Notes: generated by a model not told the origin, from the sequence alone. A DNA stretch of 64,000 bases from Hoylesella loescheii DSM 19665 = JCM 12249 = ATCC 15930 (GCF_000378085.1 NZ_KB899210.1:372001-436000), one strand, 5' to 3'; counted from the first letter of the stretch, positions 1 through 8,764 are shown. Made by a program: numbers and translations.

Positions 1-1537
1 TTACCACCCCATTACTATCGGTTTGTTGCAAAGTCTGGAAGTCTTTGCTAATAGCCACCTTTGAGCCAGCAATCTCCTTGGGTGGATTATTGCGATAGTT
101 CTCCATCATGGCTTTAATTTCGTCTGCCCCACTCTTGCCAGGCTTCACCACATTAATGGTAAATTCCTTAGAGAAACCATACTCCAAGTAGATGTCCATC
201 AACAGTTCGTAAAGCGTCTTGCCTTGGTCTTTGGCATAAGCGCATATCTCTGCCAAGAGTGAGCATGCTGAAACAGCGTCCTTGTCACGAACAAAGTCTT
301 GTGCCATGAAGCCATAACTTTCTTCGCCACCACCGATATACTTCTGCTTTCCTTCCGACTTGCGTATCTCGTTTGCAATCCATTTGAAGCCTGTATAGCA
401 GTCGCGCATCTCGATATTGTTCTTATCGGCAATCTTCTTGATCACCTCAGTAGTAACGATGGTCTTCACAATAAAATCGTTGGGCTTCATCTTACCCGTC
501 TTAATGCGGTTGGTGATGATGTAGTAGAGGAACAACAAGCAAGTTTGGTTGCCGTTGATGAGCACCCATTCACCCTTATCGTTCTTGCAAGCCATACCCA
601 CACGGTCGGCATCAGGGTCTGAAGCCATTACTATATCGGCGTCAATCTCCTTGGCATCGCGCAAAGCAAGGGTCAGTGCCTCACCATTTTCGGGGTTCGG
701 ACTAACAACTGTGGGGAAGTCTCCACTTCTTACCATCTGTTCTTTTACACAATGAACATTGTCGAAGCCCCATAGCTTAAGCGACTGAGGAATAAGCATC
801 ATGCCTGTTCCGTGTAGTGGTGTATAAACGATTTTGAGGTCTTTTTGGCGTTCGATAACGGCAGGGTCGATGCTAATAGTCTTCACCATATCGAGATAAA
901 GCTTGTCAACCTCTTCGCCGATGATTTCTATCAACTCAGGATTACCCTTGAATTTCACGTCGGCCACTTTCACTTGGTTTACCTCGTCAATAATACCCTT
1001 GTCGTGCGGAGCCAAAACTTGCGCGCCATCTTCCCAATAAGCCTTGTAGCCATTGTACTCGCGGGGGTTGTGGCTAGCCGTAATATTCACGCCGCTTTGG
1101 CATCCAAAGTGCCTGATAGCAAACGAACACTCGGGTGTTGGGCGCATATCGTCGAACAGGTACACCTTAATCCCGTTGGCCGAGAATATGTTTGCTACCG
1201 TTTCAGCAAACAATCGGCTATTGTTTCGGCAGTCGTGGCAAACGGCCACCTTAATAAGTGGCAGGTTGGCGAAATTCTTTTTCAGGTAGTTAGCCAATCC
1301 TTGCGTTGCCATACCCACAGTGTAGATATTCATTCGGTTGCTACCAGCGCCCATGATACCACGCAAGCCACCCGTTCCAAACTCCAAGTCTTTGTAGAAA
1401 GCATCGATAAGACCCGTCTTATCGGCATTTTCCATCAGTTCTTTCACTTCTTTCCGTGTTTGTTCGTCAAACTCGGGAGCAAGCCATTGTTCGGCTTTTG
1501 CCTCGCATTGAGCTATCAGTTGAGCGTTATTCTCCAT
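1..1537 (-). CDS. phosphoglucomutase/phosphomannomutase family protein (3' end outside window)
   Basis: Interconverts hexose 1- and 6-phosphates in the cytoplasm and so links central metabolism to sugar-nucleotide synthesis. I read 512 codons from an ATG at 1537 with no stop before the window edge, so the C-terminal domain is cut off. Family signatures visible: an N-terminal GTGGLRG motif, the active-site phosphoserine loop TASHNP, the metal-binding loop DPDADR, and the sugar-binding GGEESYG segment. The order matches the large bacterial alpha-D-phosphohexomutases of roughly 580 residues. The gene is divergent from the DUF4491-rlmH pair and has its own -7 element just upstream. Preference for glucose or mannose cannot be told from sequence. 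Confidence 0.93.
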   Translation of the reverse strand, partial: MENNAQLIAQCEAKAEQWLAPEFDEQTRKEVKELMENADKTGLIDAFYKDLEFGTGGLRGIMGAGSNRMNIYTVGMATQGLANYLKKNFANLPLIKVAVCHDCRNNSRLFAETVANIFSANGIKVYLFDDMRPTPECSFAIRHFGCQSGVNITASHNPREYNGYKAYWEDGAQVLAPHDKGIIDEVNQVKVADVKFKGNPELIEIIGEEVDKLYLDMVKTISIDPAVIERQKDLKIVYTPLHGTGMMLIPQSLKLWGFDNVHCVKEQMVRSGDFPTVVSPNPENGEALTLALRDAKEIDADIVMASDPDADRVGMACKNDKGEWVLINGNQTCLLFLYYIITNRIKTGKMKPNDFIVKTIVTTEVIKKIADKNNIEMRDCYTGFKWIANEIRKSEGKQKYIGGGEESYGFMAQDFVRDKDAVSACSLLAEICAYAKDQGKTLYELLMDIYLEYGFSKEFTINVVKPGKSGADEIKAMMENYRNNPPKEIAGSKVAISKDFQTLQQTDSNGVV

Positions 1538-1606
1538 AATCTGTATATTAATATATTAAATTTATGTTCCAAACCAAGTAAGACAACGTTGTCGTTATCA
1601 GTATGG

Positions 1607-1614
1607 CAAAGATA
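1607..1614 (-). promoter_or_regulatory. -7 promoter element for the phosphohexomutase gene
   Basis: Read leftward the sequence is TATCTTTG followed by C, a perfect match to the Bacteroidetes -7 consensus TAnnTTTG. It lies about 70 bases before the ATG at 1537. No clear TTTG is seen at the -33 distance, so this is a half-supported promoter. Confidence 0.5.
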
Positions 1615-1687
1615 ATAAAAAAATGCTTTCGAGCGTGTATTTTTCTCCTCTAAAAAGAGGAAAAATGCAAACTAACGCCCCTATTTG

Positions 1688-1719
1688 TTTGGGTCATACG
1701 TATATTTTAACTACATTTG
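1688..1719 (+). promoter_or_regulatory. promoter for the DUF4491-rlmH pair
   Basis: TTTG at 1688-1691, a 20-base spacer and TACATTTG at 1712-1719 match the Bacteroidetes vegetative promoter. Transcription should begin near 1726 and leave a leader of about 43 bases before the ATG at 1769. An AT-rich hairpin (1641-1665) lies between this promoter and the divergent one. Confidence 0.7.
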
Positions 1720-1768
1720 CAAATATATTTAGCAAAACAATTATTTAAGACAACACCCACATAACATT

Positions 1769-2095
1769 ATGGATTTTTATTTCACAGGAATTATCATAGC
1801 CGTATCAACATTTCTTATTATCGGTATTTTCCATCCCATCGTCATAAAAGTAGAGTATTATTGGGGAACTCGCCTTTGGTGGATTTTCCTTGTATTGGGC
1901 ATCATCACCATCATGGTGGCCCTCTTGATTGCAAATGTCATTGTGTCTTCGATACTTGGCGTTATTGGTGCTTCTCTCCTTTGGTCTATCGGCGAACTGT
2001 TCGAACAGAAGAAGCGTGTAGAACGTGGATGGTTTCCGATGAATCCTAAGCGCAAGCACGCCTACAAAACCATCGAAGAAAGAAAAGCGGCGTAG
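1769..2095 (+). CDS. DUF4491 family small membrane protein
   Basis: A 108-residue inner-membrane protein of unknown function. Three hydrophobic stretches are visible (about residues 4-25, 36-55 and 58-75), followed by a basic tail with the sequence ERGWFPMNPKRK, which by the positive-inside rule should be cytoplasmic. Length and sequence agree with the DUF4491 family of Bacteroidetes, which has no assigned role. It ends two bases before the rlmH start and shares the promoter at 1688-1719, so the two are almost certainly co-transcribed. The co-occurrence with rlmH gives no functional clue that I can defend. Confidence 0.85.
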   Translation: MDFYFTGIIIAVSTFLIIGIFHPIVIKVEYYWGTRLWWIFLVLGIITIMVALLIANVIVSSILGVIGASLLWSIGELFEQKKRVERGWFPMNPKRKHAYKTIEERKAA

Positions 2096-2097
2096 GC

Positions 2098-2568
2098 ATG
2101 AAAGCTGAACTTTTGCTCGTTGGTAAGACCGTAAACAGTGTCTTTGTGACAGCTATTGCCGACTATACGAAGCGTATTGGCCATTATATCCCTTTCTACA
2201 TCAGCGTTATTCCCGAACTAAAAAACACCAAAAACATATCTGCTGGCCAGCAAAAGGATGCCGAGGGCGAATTGATTTTGAAGAAGTTGCAGGCAGACGA
2301 CCACTTGGTGTTGCTCGACGAACATGGAAAAGAAATGCGTAGCGTGGAGTTTGCAGACTGGTTAGGCCGAAAACAGCACGTGACACGTAGGTTGGTATTT
2401 GTTGTTGGTGGTCCATACGGGTTTAGCGAAGCCGTATATGCCAGGGCAAACGAAAAAATAAGCCTCTCTAAAATGACGTTTTCGCACCAAATGGTGCGCC
2501 TTATCTTCACCGAGCAGCTTTATCGAGCCTGTACAATACTTAAAGGAGAGCCTTACCATCATGAGTAG
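2098..2568 (+). CDS. rlmH: 23S rRNA (pseudouridine1915-N3)-methyltransferase RlmH
   Basis: Methylates N3 of pseudouridine 1915 in helix 69 of 23S rRNA on assembled 70S ribosomes, using S-adenosylmethionine. The 156-residue length is normal for this SPOUT-fold enzyme. Diagnostic segments are LLDEHGKEMRSVEFA in the middle, the SAM-knot motif FVVGGPYGF, and the C-terminal block LSKMTFSHQMVRLIFTEQLY ending in an HHE tail. Start chosen at the ATG that follows the DUF4491 stop directly. The gene is the last of its transcript; about 1.2 kb of gene-free DNA follows. Confidence 0.97.
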   Translation: MKAELLLVGKTVNSVFVTAIADYTKRIGHYIPFYISVIPELKNTKNISAGQQKDAEGELILKKLQADDHLVLLDEHGKEMRSVEFADWLGRKQHVTRRLVFVVGGPYGFSEAVYARANEKISLSKMTFSHQMVRLIFTEQLYRACTILKGEPYHHE

Positions 2569-2817
2569 ATGCAAGGGCGTACACCCTACCCTAACATAGC
2601 CTTAGATGGCTTTATGACTGTGGATGTAGGTGCATGCAAATGATGAGAAATTTCTAAACCTGCTTCATATCTTTATTAAACAGGTGACTAAACAAGCCGT
2701 GATGGAATTGATATTATTCTCTTCCATATTGCATATAAACTGATAACGCTTTGTAAGAAGTAGCTTTTTGCGAAACGAAAAATAAAGGTTGAAATGCAAC
2801 TTTAATAACTTCTGGGT

Positions 2818-2883
2818 TGTTACATGTTACATGTAACACCGTTCCATATCGTCTGTAAGAGCGTTCCACATGCATGTAAGAAA
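2818..2883. repeat. 22-base-period palindrome array, degenerate copy
   Basis: Three units begin at 2818, 2840 and 2862, exactly 22 bases apart. The first has arms GTTACA and TGTAAC around a seven-base centre, so both arms changed together relative to the usual GTTCCA/TGGAAC. The second and third keep GTTCCA on the left and TGTAAG on the right and pair less well. It ends 20 bases before the long repeat element that starts at 2904. Confidence 0.75.
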
Positions 2884-2903
2884 GAAAAGAACCATTAATT
2901 ATG

Positions 2904-3483
2904 CAAGTTCTGGATAAGAGAAGTTCGGTGTGTAAGCTTCCGCGTAGTGCCAGTTGGTGAGATTGCTATTCGTTTCTTACCTTATCTCGCTCAAAAAATC
3001 ATCACATCTTATCTCGAATTCACGTAGCGTTTGGCACAAGCTTGGCACCATCTAGGCGGTTCATTCCTCTGCCTATCACCGCCACCCATTCATCCTTCCC
3101 ACGCCCAAACGCCACATTTCATTCCCCACCCGATAAGCTCTTGTAGTGAGCTTTTTAAGCTCCCGCCTTGTTAGAGCTAAAATGTAACCCTGTTCCAGAT
3201 TAGCCGGAATGGTATTCCAGCTTAACTGGAACAGCATTCCAGATGATATGGAACAGGCGTCCAAAATACATTTAACACGGCGTTTAATCTAATCATACAT
3301 TATAAGGGCTTAGAAGGCGCATTTTCAGAGCTATGAAAGTGCGAACCACGGAAGGGTTAATTGGCGCGTTCGGCATAAGATACCATGCCTTCTGAACAAG
3401 ACTGGTTAGGTAAAGAAATGGTTTTCTCACCAACCTGTGCTACATGGTAGTTGGCATAACAAATTGCTCTTATCCCGAACTCG
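2904..3483 (+). repeat. MITE-like repeat element, copy A (most complete)
   Basis: A non-coding element with imperfect terminal inverted repeats. The left end (about 2904-3022) is, in reverse complement, similar to the right end (about 3369-3483); shared words include GTTGGTGAG on the left and CTCACCAAC on the right, and TCTTATC on the left with CATAAGATA on the right. Between them lie blocks shared with copies at 44680-45190 and 60767-61202: TTGGCACCATCTAGGC, CCTATCACCGCCAC, ATAAGCTCTTG, the 22-base palindrome array (3191-3262) and GAACCACGGAAGGGTTAATT. No transposase gene is present. Exact ends and a target-site duplication cannot be fixed by eye. Confidence 0.8.
3191..3262. repeat. 22-base-period palindrome array inside repeat copy A
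   Basis: Units begin at 3191, 3213, 3235 and 3257 (the last a half unit, GCGTCC). The full units have arms TTCCA and TGGAA (CGGAA in the first) around seven variable bases, followed by a three-base linker. Because the linker is short, neighbouring arms from adjacent units (TGGAAC, AGC, ATTCCA) are also palindromic. Confidence 0.85.
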
Positions 3484-3723
3484 CGTATTAATTGAGTTGA
3501 TAGAGCATAACTTATTGAATTTAAATGCATTGCTCTTGGTTCATGTTTTCATACTTCTTCGAAAGTATTTCATGAGAAATCATTTTGACAATTATTGGTT
3601 TTTCATGGTTAAATTCACCCTACTCATATATTATATACGTGCGCGTGAGGCCGTAAACAATCTGTGTAGTAGTGTTGTATAAGTACTTGCTTATATGGCG
3701 TAGGCCATTATCGGATAAAAATA

Positions 3724-3787
3724 TGCCGTTGTTCGGCAATGGCTTGACCCAAAAATGGCCTTTGTTAAACCACGCTGAACAACGGCA
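3724..3787 (-). terminator. terminator of the M13 peptidase gene
   Basis: A perfect 11-base inverted repeat (TGCCGTTGTTC with GAACAACGGCA) encloses a 42-base loop. Read leftward it starts 28 bases after the peptidase stop and is followed by TATTTTTAT. The long loop is unusual for a simple intrinsic terminator and can itself fold through its own GGCC/GGC words. Confidence 0.6.
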
Positions 3788-3814
3788 GATTTTGCTTGTT
3801 ATAGTTTTATCTTA

Positions 3815-5848
3815 TTACCAAAGCGATAGGCGTTGGTTCTTGGGGATAAACAATTTGTCGCTTTCTTTCACACCGAAAGCCTCGTACCACGCATCGATGT
3901 GGGGCAGCGCACCATTCACGCGCCATTTGCCAAGTGCGTGTGGGTCGGCCTTTGTGCGGTTACGTATTTCTTGTTCGGTGATGTTTTGTCCCCAAACGGC
4001 AGCGTAAGCCAAGAAGAAACGTTGGTCGGGCGTAAAGCCATCAATGTTTTTAAGGTGCTTTTTAGCTTCAACATTCTTGAAGGCAAAGAAGCTCACTTGC
4101 AGTCCACCATGGTCGGCTAGGTTTTCACCGAGCGTAAATTCACCATTGGCATTGAGGTCGGGAAGCACCTTAATGTTCGAGAAGAAGTCGGCATAGAGTT
4201 TAGCACGCTCTTCAAATCCCTTCGCGTCGGATGCCGTCCACCAATCATTCATATATCCGTTGGCGTCGTATTGTCTACCCTGATCGTCGAAACCGTGGGT
4301 CATCTCGTGGCCAATAACCACGCCGATAGCGCCATAGTTATAAGCCTCGTCGGCCTTGGGGTCGAAGAACGGACGCTGCAAGATACCTGCAGGGAAACAG
4401 ATTTCGTTGGTGGTGGGATTGTAATAGGCGTTAACCGTCTGCGGGGTCATTAACCATTCATCGCGATCGACGGGCTTACCCGCTCTTGTTAGAATGTGTC
4501 TGTCGTGTGAGAACTTTCGGCAAGCAAGCACATTCTCGTAATACGACTTCGTTGGGTCGATGGTTAGTTTGCTATAATCAATCCACTTGTTGGGGTAACC
4601 AATCTTAACGTAGAACTTATTTAGCTTGTTATGTGCAGCCGCCTTTGTGGTGTCGCTCATCCATGTTTGTGCATCGATGCGCTGTCCTAGTGAAATTTGC
4701 AGGTTGCGCACCAGCTGTTCCATCATCTTCTTTGATGTTTCGGGGAAGTAACGAGCAACATACATCTTGCCCAAAGCCTCACCCATCTGTGCTTCAACTT
4801 GGTTCGTGGCGCGTTTCCATAGAGGATACTCCTCCTTTCGGCCACTCATGGTTTTGCCGAAGAAGTCGAAATTGGCCAAACGAATTTCGTTAGTGAGGTA
4901 CGAAGCAGAATTTTGGATGATGTCCCACTCAATAACAGCGCGCAAGTCATCAGCAGTTGCTGCCCCATAAAGTTTGTCGTAGCCTGCCATGAAGCCAGGT
5001 TGGCCCACAATCATTTCTTGTATATAGGCCGACTTAACGCCTTCGGCGTTGGCCATAGCTTCGAGATTGATGTTGGGATAGTTCTCCTTAAACTGCTTTA
5101 AGGTCATTTTATTGTAGTTGGCCTGTGGGTCGCGCAGTTCGGTTACACTCTTAGACACCAACGCCAAAGCCGTTTCCATGCGGAAAATGGCATCGCGACG
5201 GGCCTCGGCTTGTGCCTCGTTGAAACCATAAAGACGGAACATGCGTGCAATATGCTTGTGATATGCCTCGCGAATGGCTACCGTGGCGGGATCGTTGTTT
5301 ACATAATAGTCTTTCTGACCCAGCGTTAGCCCTCCCTGATTGATAGTCAGGATGTTCATTGTTACGTTTTTCTCGTCGGCACCGAAGTACGAACCGAAAC
5401 CTACGCCATAACCATAAATGGCATATTTAAGTTGCAATTGTTCGAGGTCGCCTTTGGTTTTGGCATTTTCAACCTCAGCAATTAGAGCAGCAACAGGTGC
5501 TAACCCCTCCTTCTCACGGCGAGTTGAGTCCATAGCCAGTTTGTAGTAGTCGGACAGTTTCTGTTCGGTGCTACCTGGTTTGAACTTTTTCTTCAGCAAT
5601 TCGCTCAATATGCTGTTGATGCGCTTGTTGTTCTCTTCTTGCAATTGGTCGAAACTTCCAAAGCGCGAATAAGCTGCTGGCAGTGGATTGTTCTTTTGCC
5701 AGCCGCCCGTAGCAAACTGATAGAAATCGTCGGCAGGGCGAACCGACCTGTCAAGGTCTGACATCACGAGCCCCGACTGCCCCTGAGCCATGCCCAATGT
5801 GGGCGAAACCACCATTAAGAGCGCGGGAAAGAATTGTTTCATGTTCAT
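3815..5848 (-). CDS. pepO: secreted M13 family zinc metallopeptidase (neprilysin/PepO-like)
   Basis: A 677-residue endopeptidase of the neprilysin family, predicted to cleave oligopeptides outside the cytoplasm. A signal peptide is visible at residues 1-22 (hydrophobic core, then GMAQG). The zinc site is HEMTH at 514-518, with the third ligand and its partner aspartate in GENLADHGG at about 574-582. The NAYYNP motif (473-478), which binds substrate in the family, is intact. Length matches the M13 family. The C-terminus is RLSLW; many family members end in a conserved tryptophan two residues after a basic or cysteine position, so the end is present. It is transcribed alone with a long-loop terminator. 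Confidence 0.95.
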   Translation of the reverse strand: MNMKQFFPALLMVVSPTLGMAQGQSGLVMSDLDRSVRPADDFYQFATGGWQKNNPLPAAYSRFGSFDQLQEENNKRINSILSELLKKKFKPGSTEQKLSDYYKLAMDSTRREKEGLAPVAALIAEVENAKTKGDLEQLQLKYAIYGYGVGFGSYFGADEKNVTMNILTINQGGLTLGQKDYYVNNDPATVAIREAYHKHIARMFRLYGFNEAQAEARRDAIFRMETALALVSKSVTELRDPQANYNKMTLKQFKENYPNINLEAMANAEGVKSAYIQEMIVGQPGFMAGYDKLYGAATADDLRAVIEWDIIQNSASYLTNEIRLANFDFFGKTMSGRKEEYPLWKRATNQVEAQMGEALGKMYVARYFPETSKKMMEQLVRNLQISLGQRIDAQTWMSDTTKAAAHNKLNKFYVKIGYPNKWIDYSKLTIDPTKSYYENVLACRKFSHDRHILTRAGKPVDRDEWLMTPQTVNAYYNPTTNEICFPAGILQRPFFDPKADEAYNYGAIGVVIGHEMTHGFDDQGRQYDANGYMNDWWTASDAKGFEERAKLYADFFSNIKVLPDLNANGEFTLGENLADHGGLQVSFFAFKNVEAKKHLKNIDGFTPDQRFFLAYAAVWGQNITEQEIRNRTKADPHALGKWRVNGALPHIDAWYEAFGVKESDKLFIPKNQRLSLW

Positions 5849-5936
5849 GTCTTCTTTTTTTGTTATTGGGTAATAATGATTAAATATTTGTACTAGTTAT
5901 AAGCTTATTGATAACTAAGAGCAGGTTATTAACCTC

Positions 5937-7895
5937 CTACGAAGCCTGTTGCGACAGCTCTTCGAGGGCTTCACTTAGCTCCATCCACTTTTCGTTTTCA
6001 TTGTCTAAGGCCCGTTGCACAGAGGTGTATTCGCTTACGAGCGTCATATCCGAAGCGTTGTCAACGTCGCTAAGCAAGACGTTAAGTTCTCCGATGCGCT
6101 TTTCCATAGATGCTATTCGTGCCTCGCACTCCTTAACGGCTTTCTCCGCTTTACTCACTTTCTTCATTCGTTCTTTGCGTTGAGCATAGCTTTCGTTGTC
6201 GGCTTTAGGCATTTCTTCGGTTTTCGCGGGAGCCGAAGCTGTGTGTAAGAGCGAATCTATGCTTGTTGGCAGGGCGTTGTTGGGCTGGTCTGCAGTGGCA
6301 TTGCGTATAAAATCGTATATGCCACCAAGGTGTTCCTTCACCCTACCCTCACCAAACTCGTACACCTTAGATACCAATCCGTCGAGAAACTCACGGTCGT
6401 GAGAGACCACGATGGCAGTTCCGTCAAACGCTTTGATGGCTTCTTTGAGCACATCTTTCGATTGCATGTCGAGATGATTGGTGGGTTCGTCGAGTATAAG
6501 CAGGTTAACGGGTTCGAGTAAGAGTTTTATCATGGCTAATCTACTTCGTTCTCCACCGCTTAAAACCTTCACTTTCTTATCCGATGCCTCACCTCCAAAC
6601 ATAAATGCGCCAAGTATATCGCGTATTTTGAGACGTATGTCGCCTTTGGCCACATTGTCTATCGTTTCGAAAACGGTTAAGTTTTCGTCTAGCAATTGAG
6701 CTTGGTTTTGCGCAAAATAGCCAATTTGAACGTTATGCCCTATCTTTAGGTCGCCCGTGTAGGGTATCTCATTGAGGATGCACTTTACCAAAGTAGACTT
6801 TCCTTCACCGTTTCTACCCACAAAAGCCACTTTCTCACCGCGTTTAATTGTAAACGTAACATGATCGAAAACAGTGTGTTCGCCGTAATCTTTACGTACA
6901 TCGTCGCATATCACGGGATAGTCGCCACTCCGTAAACACGGAGGAAATTTCAGTCGTAAGGCCGAAGTGTCTACCTCGTCTACCTCTATCGGCACAATCT
7001 TATCTAACTGTTTGATGCGACTTTGCACCTGAACGGCCTTCGTAGGTTTATAGCGAAACTTCTCGATAAAATCTTTCATATCCGCTATTTCCTTTTGTTG
7101 GTTCTCGTATGCACGTAATTGTTGCTCGCGCCGTTCGGCCCTTAGCGTAACGTATTCGTCGTACTTCACCCGATAATCAATCACCTTTCCACACGAAATC
7201 TCAAGCGTGCGGTTGGTTACGTTGTTAATAAATGCACGGTCGTGGCTAACAAGTACCACCGAACTGGAGCTCTGCGCGAGAAACTGTTCGAGCCATTGAA
7301 TACTGTCGATGTCCAAATGGTTGGTGGGCTCGTCAAGCAATAGCACGTCGGGTTTACGTAAAAGTATCTTCGCCAGCTCAATACGCATGCGCCAACCACC
7401 ACTAAATTCGCTTGTAGGACGGTCTAAGTCGTTTCTGTTAAATCCTAATCCAATAAGCGTCCGCTCTAATTCGGCTTCATAATTGTTGCCACCCAGCATC
7501 AGGTAGCGTTCGTGTTCGTGGGTAAATCGCTCAACAAGGGCCATGTAGTCTTCACTTTCGTAGTCGGTTCTTTCACTCAGTTCCTTGTTCAGTTGCTCCA
7601 CCCGCGTTTTCAGTTCGGTATTGTCGGCGAAGGCTTTTCGCGCCTCTTCCTTAACGGTGGTGTCGTCTTCAAGCACCATAACCTGTGGCAAATATCCCAC
7701 GGTTGTTCCTGAAGGAACCGACACATTGCCTGCTGTGGGCTTTTGTTTTCCGCATAATATCTTGAGCATGGTAGACTTCCCTGCGCCGTTTTTGCCAACC
7801 AAGGCGATGCGGTCGCGGTTGTTCACCACAAAACTAACATCCTTAAATAGTGGCTTTACACTGAATTCTACCGTTAAACCTTCAACTGAAATCAT
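5937..7895 (-). CDS. ABC-F family ATP-binding protein
   Basis: A soluble protein of 652 residues with two ABC domains and no membrane part, as in the ABC-F proteins that act on the ribosome (EttA, Uup and related). Domain 1 has Walker A GKNGAGKS at 34-41, signature FSGGWRMR and Walker B LLLDEPTNHLD. Domain 2 has GRNGEGKS near residue 355, signature LSGGERSR and LILDEPTNHLD. A basic helical linker rich in arginine and glutamine lies between them (about 240-310), and a C-terminal coiled-coil region rich in lysine and glutamate covers roughly 560-652, as in Uup-type members. The exact subfamily and any role in antibiotic protection are not decidable here. Confidence 0.93.
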   Translation of the reverse strand: MISVEGLTVEFSVKPLFKDVSFVVNNRDRIALVGKNGAGKSTMLKILCGKQKPTAGNVSVPSGTTVGYLPQVMVLEDDTTVKEEARKAFADNTELKTRVEQLNKELSERTDYESEDYMALVERFTHEHERYLMLGGNNYEAELERTLIGLGFNRNDLDRPTSEFSGGWRMRIELAKILLRKPDVLLLDEPTNHLDIDSIQWLEQFLAQSSSSVVLVSHDRAFINNVTNRTLEISCGKVIDYRVKYDEYVTLRAERREQQLRAYENQQKEIADMKDFIEKFRYKPTKAVQVQSRIKQLDKIVPIEVDEVDTSALRLKFPPCLRSGDYPVICDDVRKDYGEHTVFDHVTFTIKRGEKVAFVGRNGEGKSTLVKCILNEIPYTGDLKIGHNVQIGYFAQNQAQLLDENLTVFETIDNVAKGDIRLKIRDILGAFMFGGEASDKKVKVLSGGERSRLAMIKLLLEPVNLLILDEPTNHLDMQSKDVLKEAIKAFDGTAIVVSHDREFLDGLVSKVYEFGEGRVKEHLGGIYDFIRNATADQPNNALPTSIDSLLHTASAPAKTEEMPKADNESYAQRKERMKKVSKAEKAVKECEARIASMEKRIGELNVLLSDVDNASDMTLVSEYTSVQRALDNENEKWMELSEALEELSQQAS

Positions 7896-7915
7896 TTATT
7901 TGTTTTTTATTCGCA

Positions 7916-7923
7916 CAAAGTTA
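7916..7923 (-). promoter_or_regulatory. -7 promoter element for the ABC-F gene
   Basis: Read leftward: TAACTTTG, matching TAnnTTTG, about 20 bases before the ATG at 7895. The nearest upstream TTTG is only 12 bases away, so no properly spaced -33 box is seen. Confidence 0.45.
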
Positions 7924-8020
7924 ATCATTTTGTTTCAAAGTATGGGCGATTGTTTTAGGATAAGCTTTGCTATTCTTGCATTTTGTATTGTTTACTTAAT
8001 GCAGTTCACCACCGCGTCGT

Positions 8021-8419
8021 TTAAGTGTTGGTTTTTTGTTTGTGGCCTAACTCTTTAATTAATAGTTGTATATAATCCCTTTCCCAATCGTCTCTCTTAT
8101 GTCTTGTTTCATCGAATTGCAACAAATCTATGTCTATCTTCACAATGCCTTTTCTCCGTTCTTCAGGCATACTTCCCATCGTAGTCTCTATGTTTTTGAG
8201 TGTGGCTAGTACATCTGCCATTTGCTCGCAGCAGTATGTTTGAGCCAAACAGTTTATAAATGGAGGGGAAACAATGCCTATTGCCGGGGTGACAAGCGAA
8301 CGCGAGAATTGTATTTTGGGGAATGCAGCAGTTAGAAAAGCCTTGGCAAGCTCTATATGATGCTGAGCCAAGGTGTTACTACCCAAAGCTAATAAGATGT
8401 AATGCATTTGTTGGTTCAT
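8021..8419 (-). CDS. short HPPK (FolK)-like protein
   Basis: Resembles 6-hydroxymethyl-7,8-dihydropterin pyrophosphokinase, the folate enzyme that transfers pyrophosphate from ATP. The N-terminal ALGSN motif (residues 11-15) and the metal-binding aspartates in KIDIDLLQFD (about 98-107) are present. The protein is 132 residues long, shorter than typical FolK (about 160). The usual arginine-tryptophan-glycine-proline-arginine loop before the DxD motif is replaced by RRKGIV, so ATP binding may differ. Short forms like this occur in Bacteroidetes. No other folate gene is nearby. Whether it is the cell's real FolK is uncertain. Confidence 0.75.
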   Translation of the reverse strand: MNQQMHYILLALGSNTLAQHHIELAKAFLTAAFPKIQFSRSLVTPAIGIVSPPFINCLAQTYCCEQMADVLATLKNIETTMGSMPEERRKGIVKIDIDLLQFDETRHKRDDWERDYIQLLIKELGHKQKTNT

Positions 8420-8764
8420 TTGATAACATCGTTAGACGCACAAAGGTACGAAAAAACGAACAAATAATAACTGCTATGTATATAATATAATGTGTAAATC
8501 CTAAAAGGCGATTAGAGCAATGGGGGTGACAAGCCAGCAAGTGGATGAACTTACAAAATCAAAAAGGAATAGATGCTTTAAAGAACCTGAAGTGGATTGA
8601 TAATGGGGCTATGAATGGTACGCAGATTTGTTGATGTTAATAGCTAATTGTTTATAAAAATGGCGCAACAAGGTGAAGAATGGTTGAAATGTGCATAATA
8701 AGCTTTTCGGAATGTGCGAAGTTCCAATAATAATCATTACTTTTGTGGACAAAATCAGTTTCGT
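8420..8764. other. divergent intergenic region between the FolK-like and glucosaminidase genes
   Basis: About 345 bases without a gene. Leftward, TACCTTTG at 8441-8448 is a good -7 element for the FolK-like gene, with a leader of some 15 bases. Rightward, TACTTTTG at 8738-8745 is a -7 element for the glucosaminidase gene. Both lack a well-spaced TTTG. The middle (8450-8730) shows no recognisable motif or repeat. Confidence 0.5.

Larger units (their letters stand above)
2569..3723. other. gene-free stretch between rlmH and the M13 peptidase gene
   Basis: No credible gene or tRNA is visible. The stretch holds a degenerate 22-base palindrome array (2818-2883) and, 20 bases further on, the most complete copy of the long repeat element (2904-3483). 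The last 240 bases are AT-rich with no recognised motif before the terminator of the M13 peptidase gene. A 62-codon leftward frame inside the repeat is not thought to be a gene. Confidence 0.7.

Noticed and set aside
845..1615. A 256-codon frame on the plus strand opposite the phosphohexomutase gene
   Set aside because: Antisense to strongly conserved motifs of the real gene; no promoter or domain of its own.
1641..1665. AT-rich hairpin between the phosphohexomutase and DUF4491 promoters
   Set aside because: It looks like a small terminator, but it lies between divergent promoters where nothing needs terminating. It may be a chance palindrome in AT-rich DNA.
3076..3264. Similar 62-75 codon frames in all three long repeat copies (3076-3264, 44783-45010, 60800-61027)
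   Set aside because: Their similarity follows from the repeat DNA. They run through the palindrome array, lack promoter signals, and show no protein-type pattern of change, so I treat them as accidental frames in a non-coding element.
2569..3800. tRNA genes in the long gene-free stretches
   Set aside because: I looked for the conserved T-arm pattern and paired acceptor ends in all gaps over 300 bases and found none that fits.
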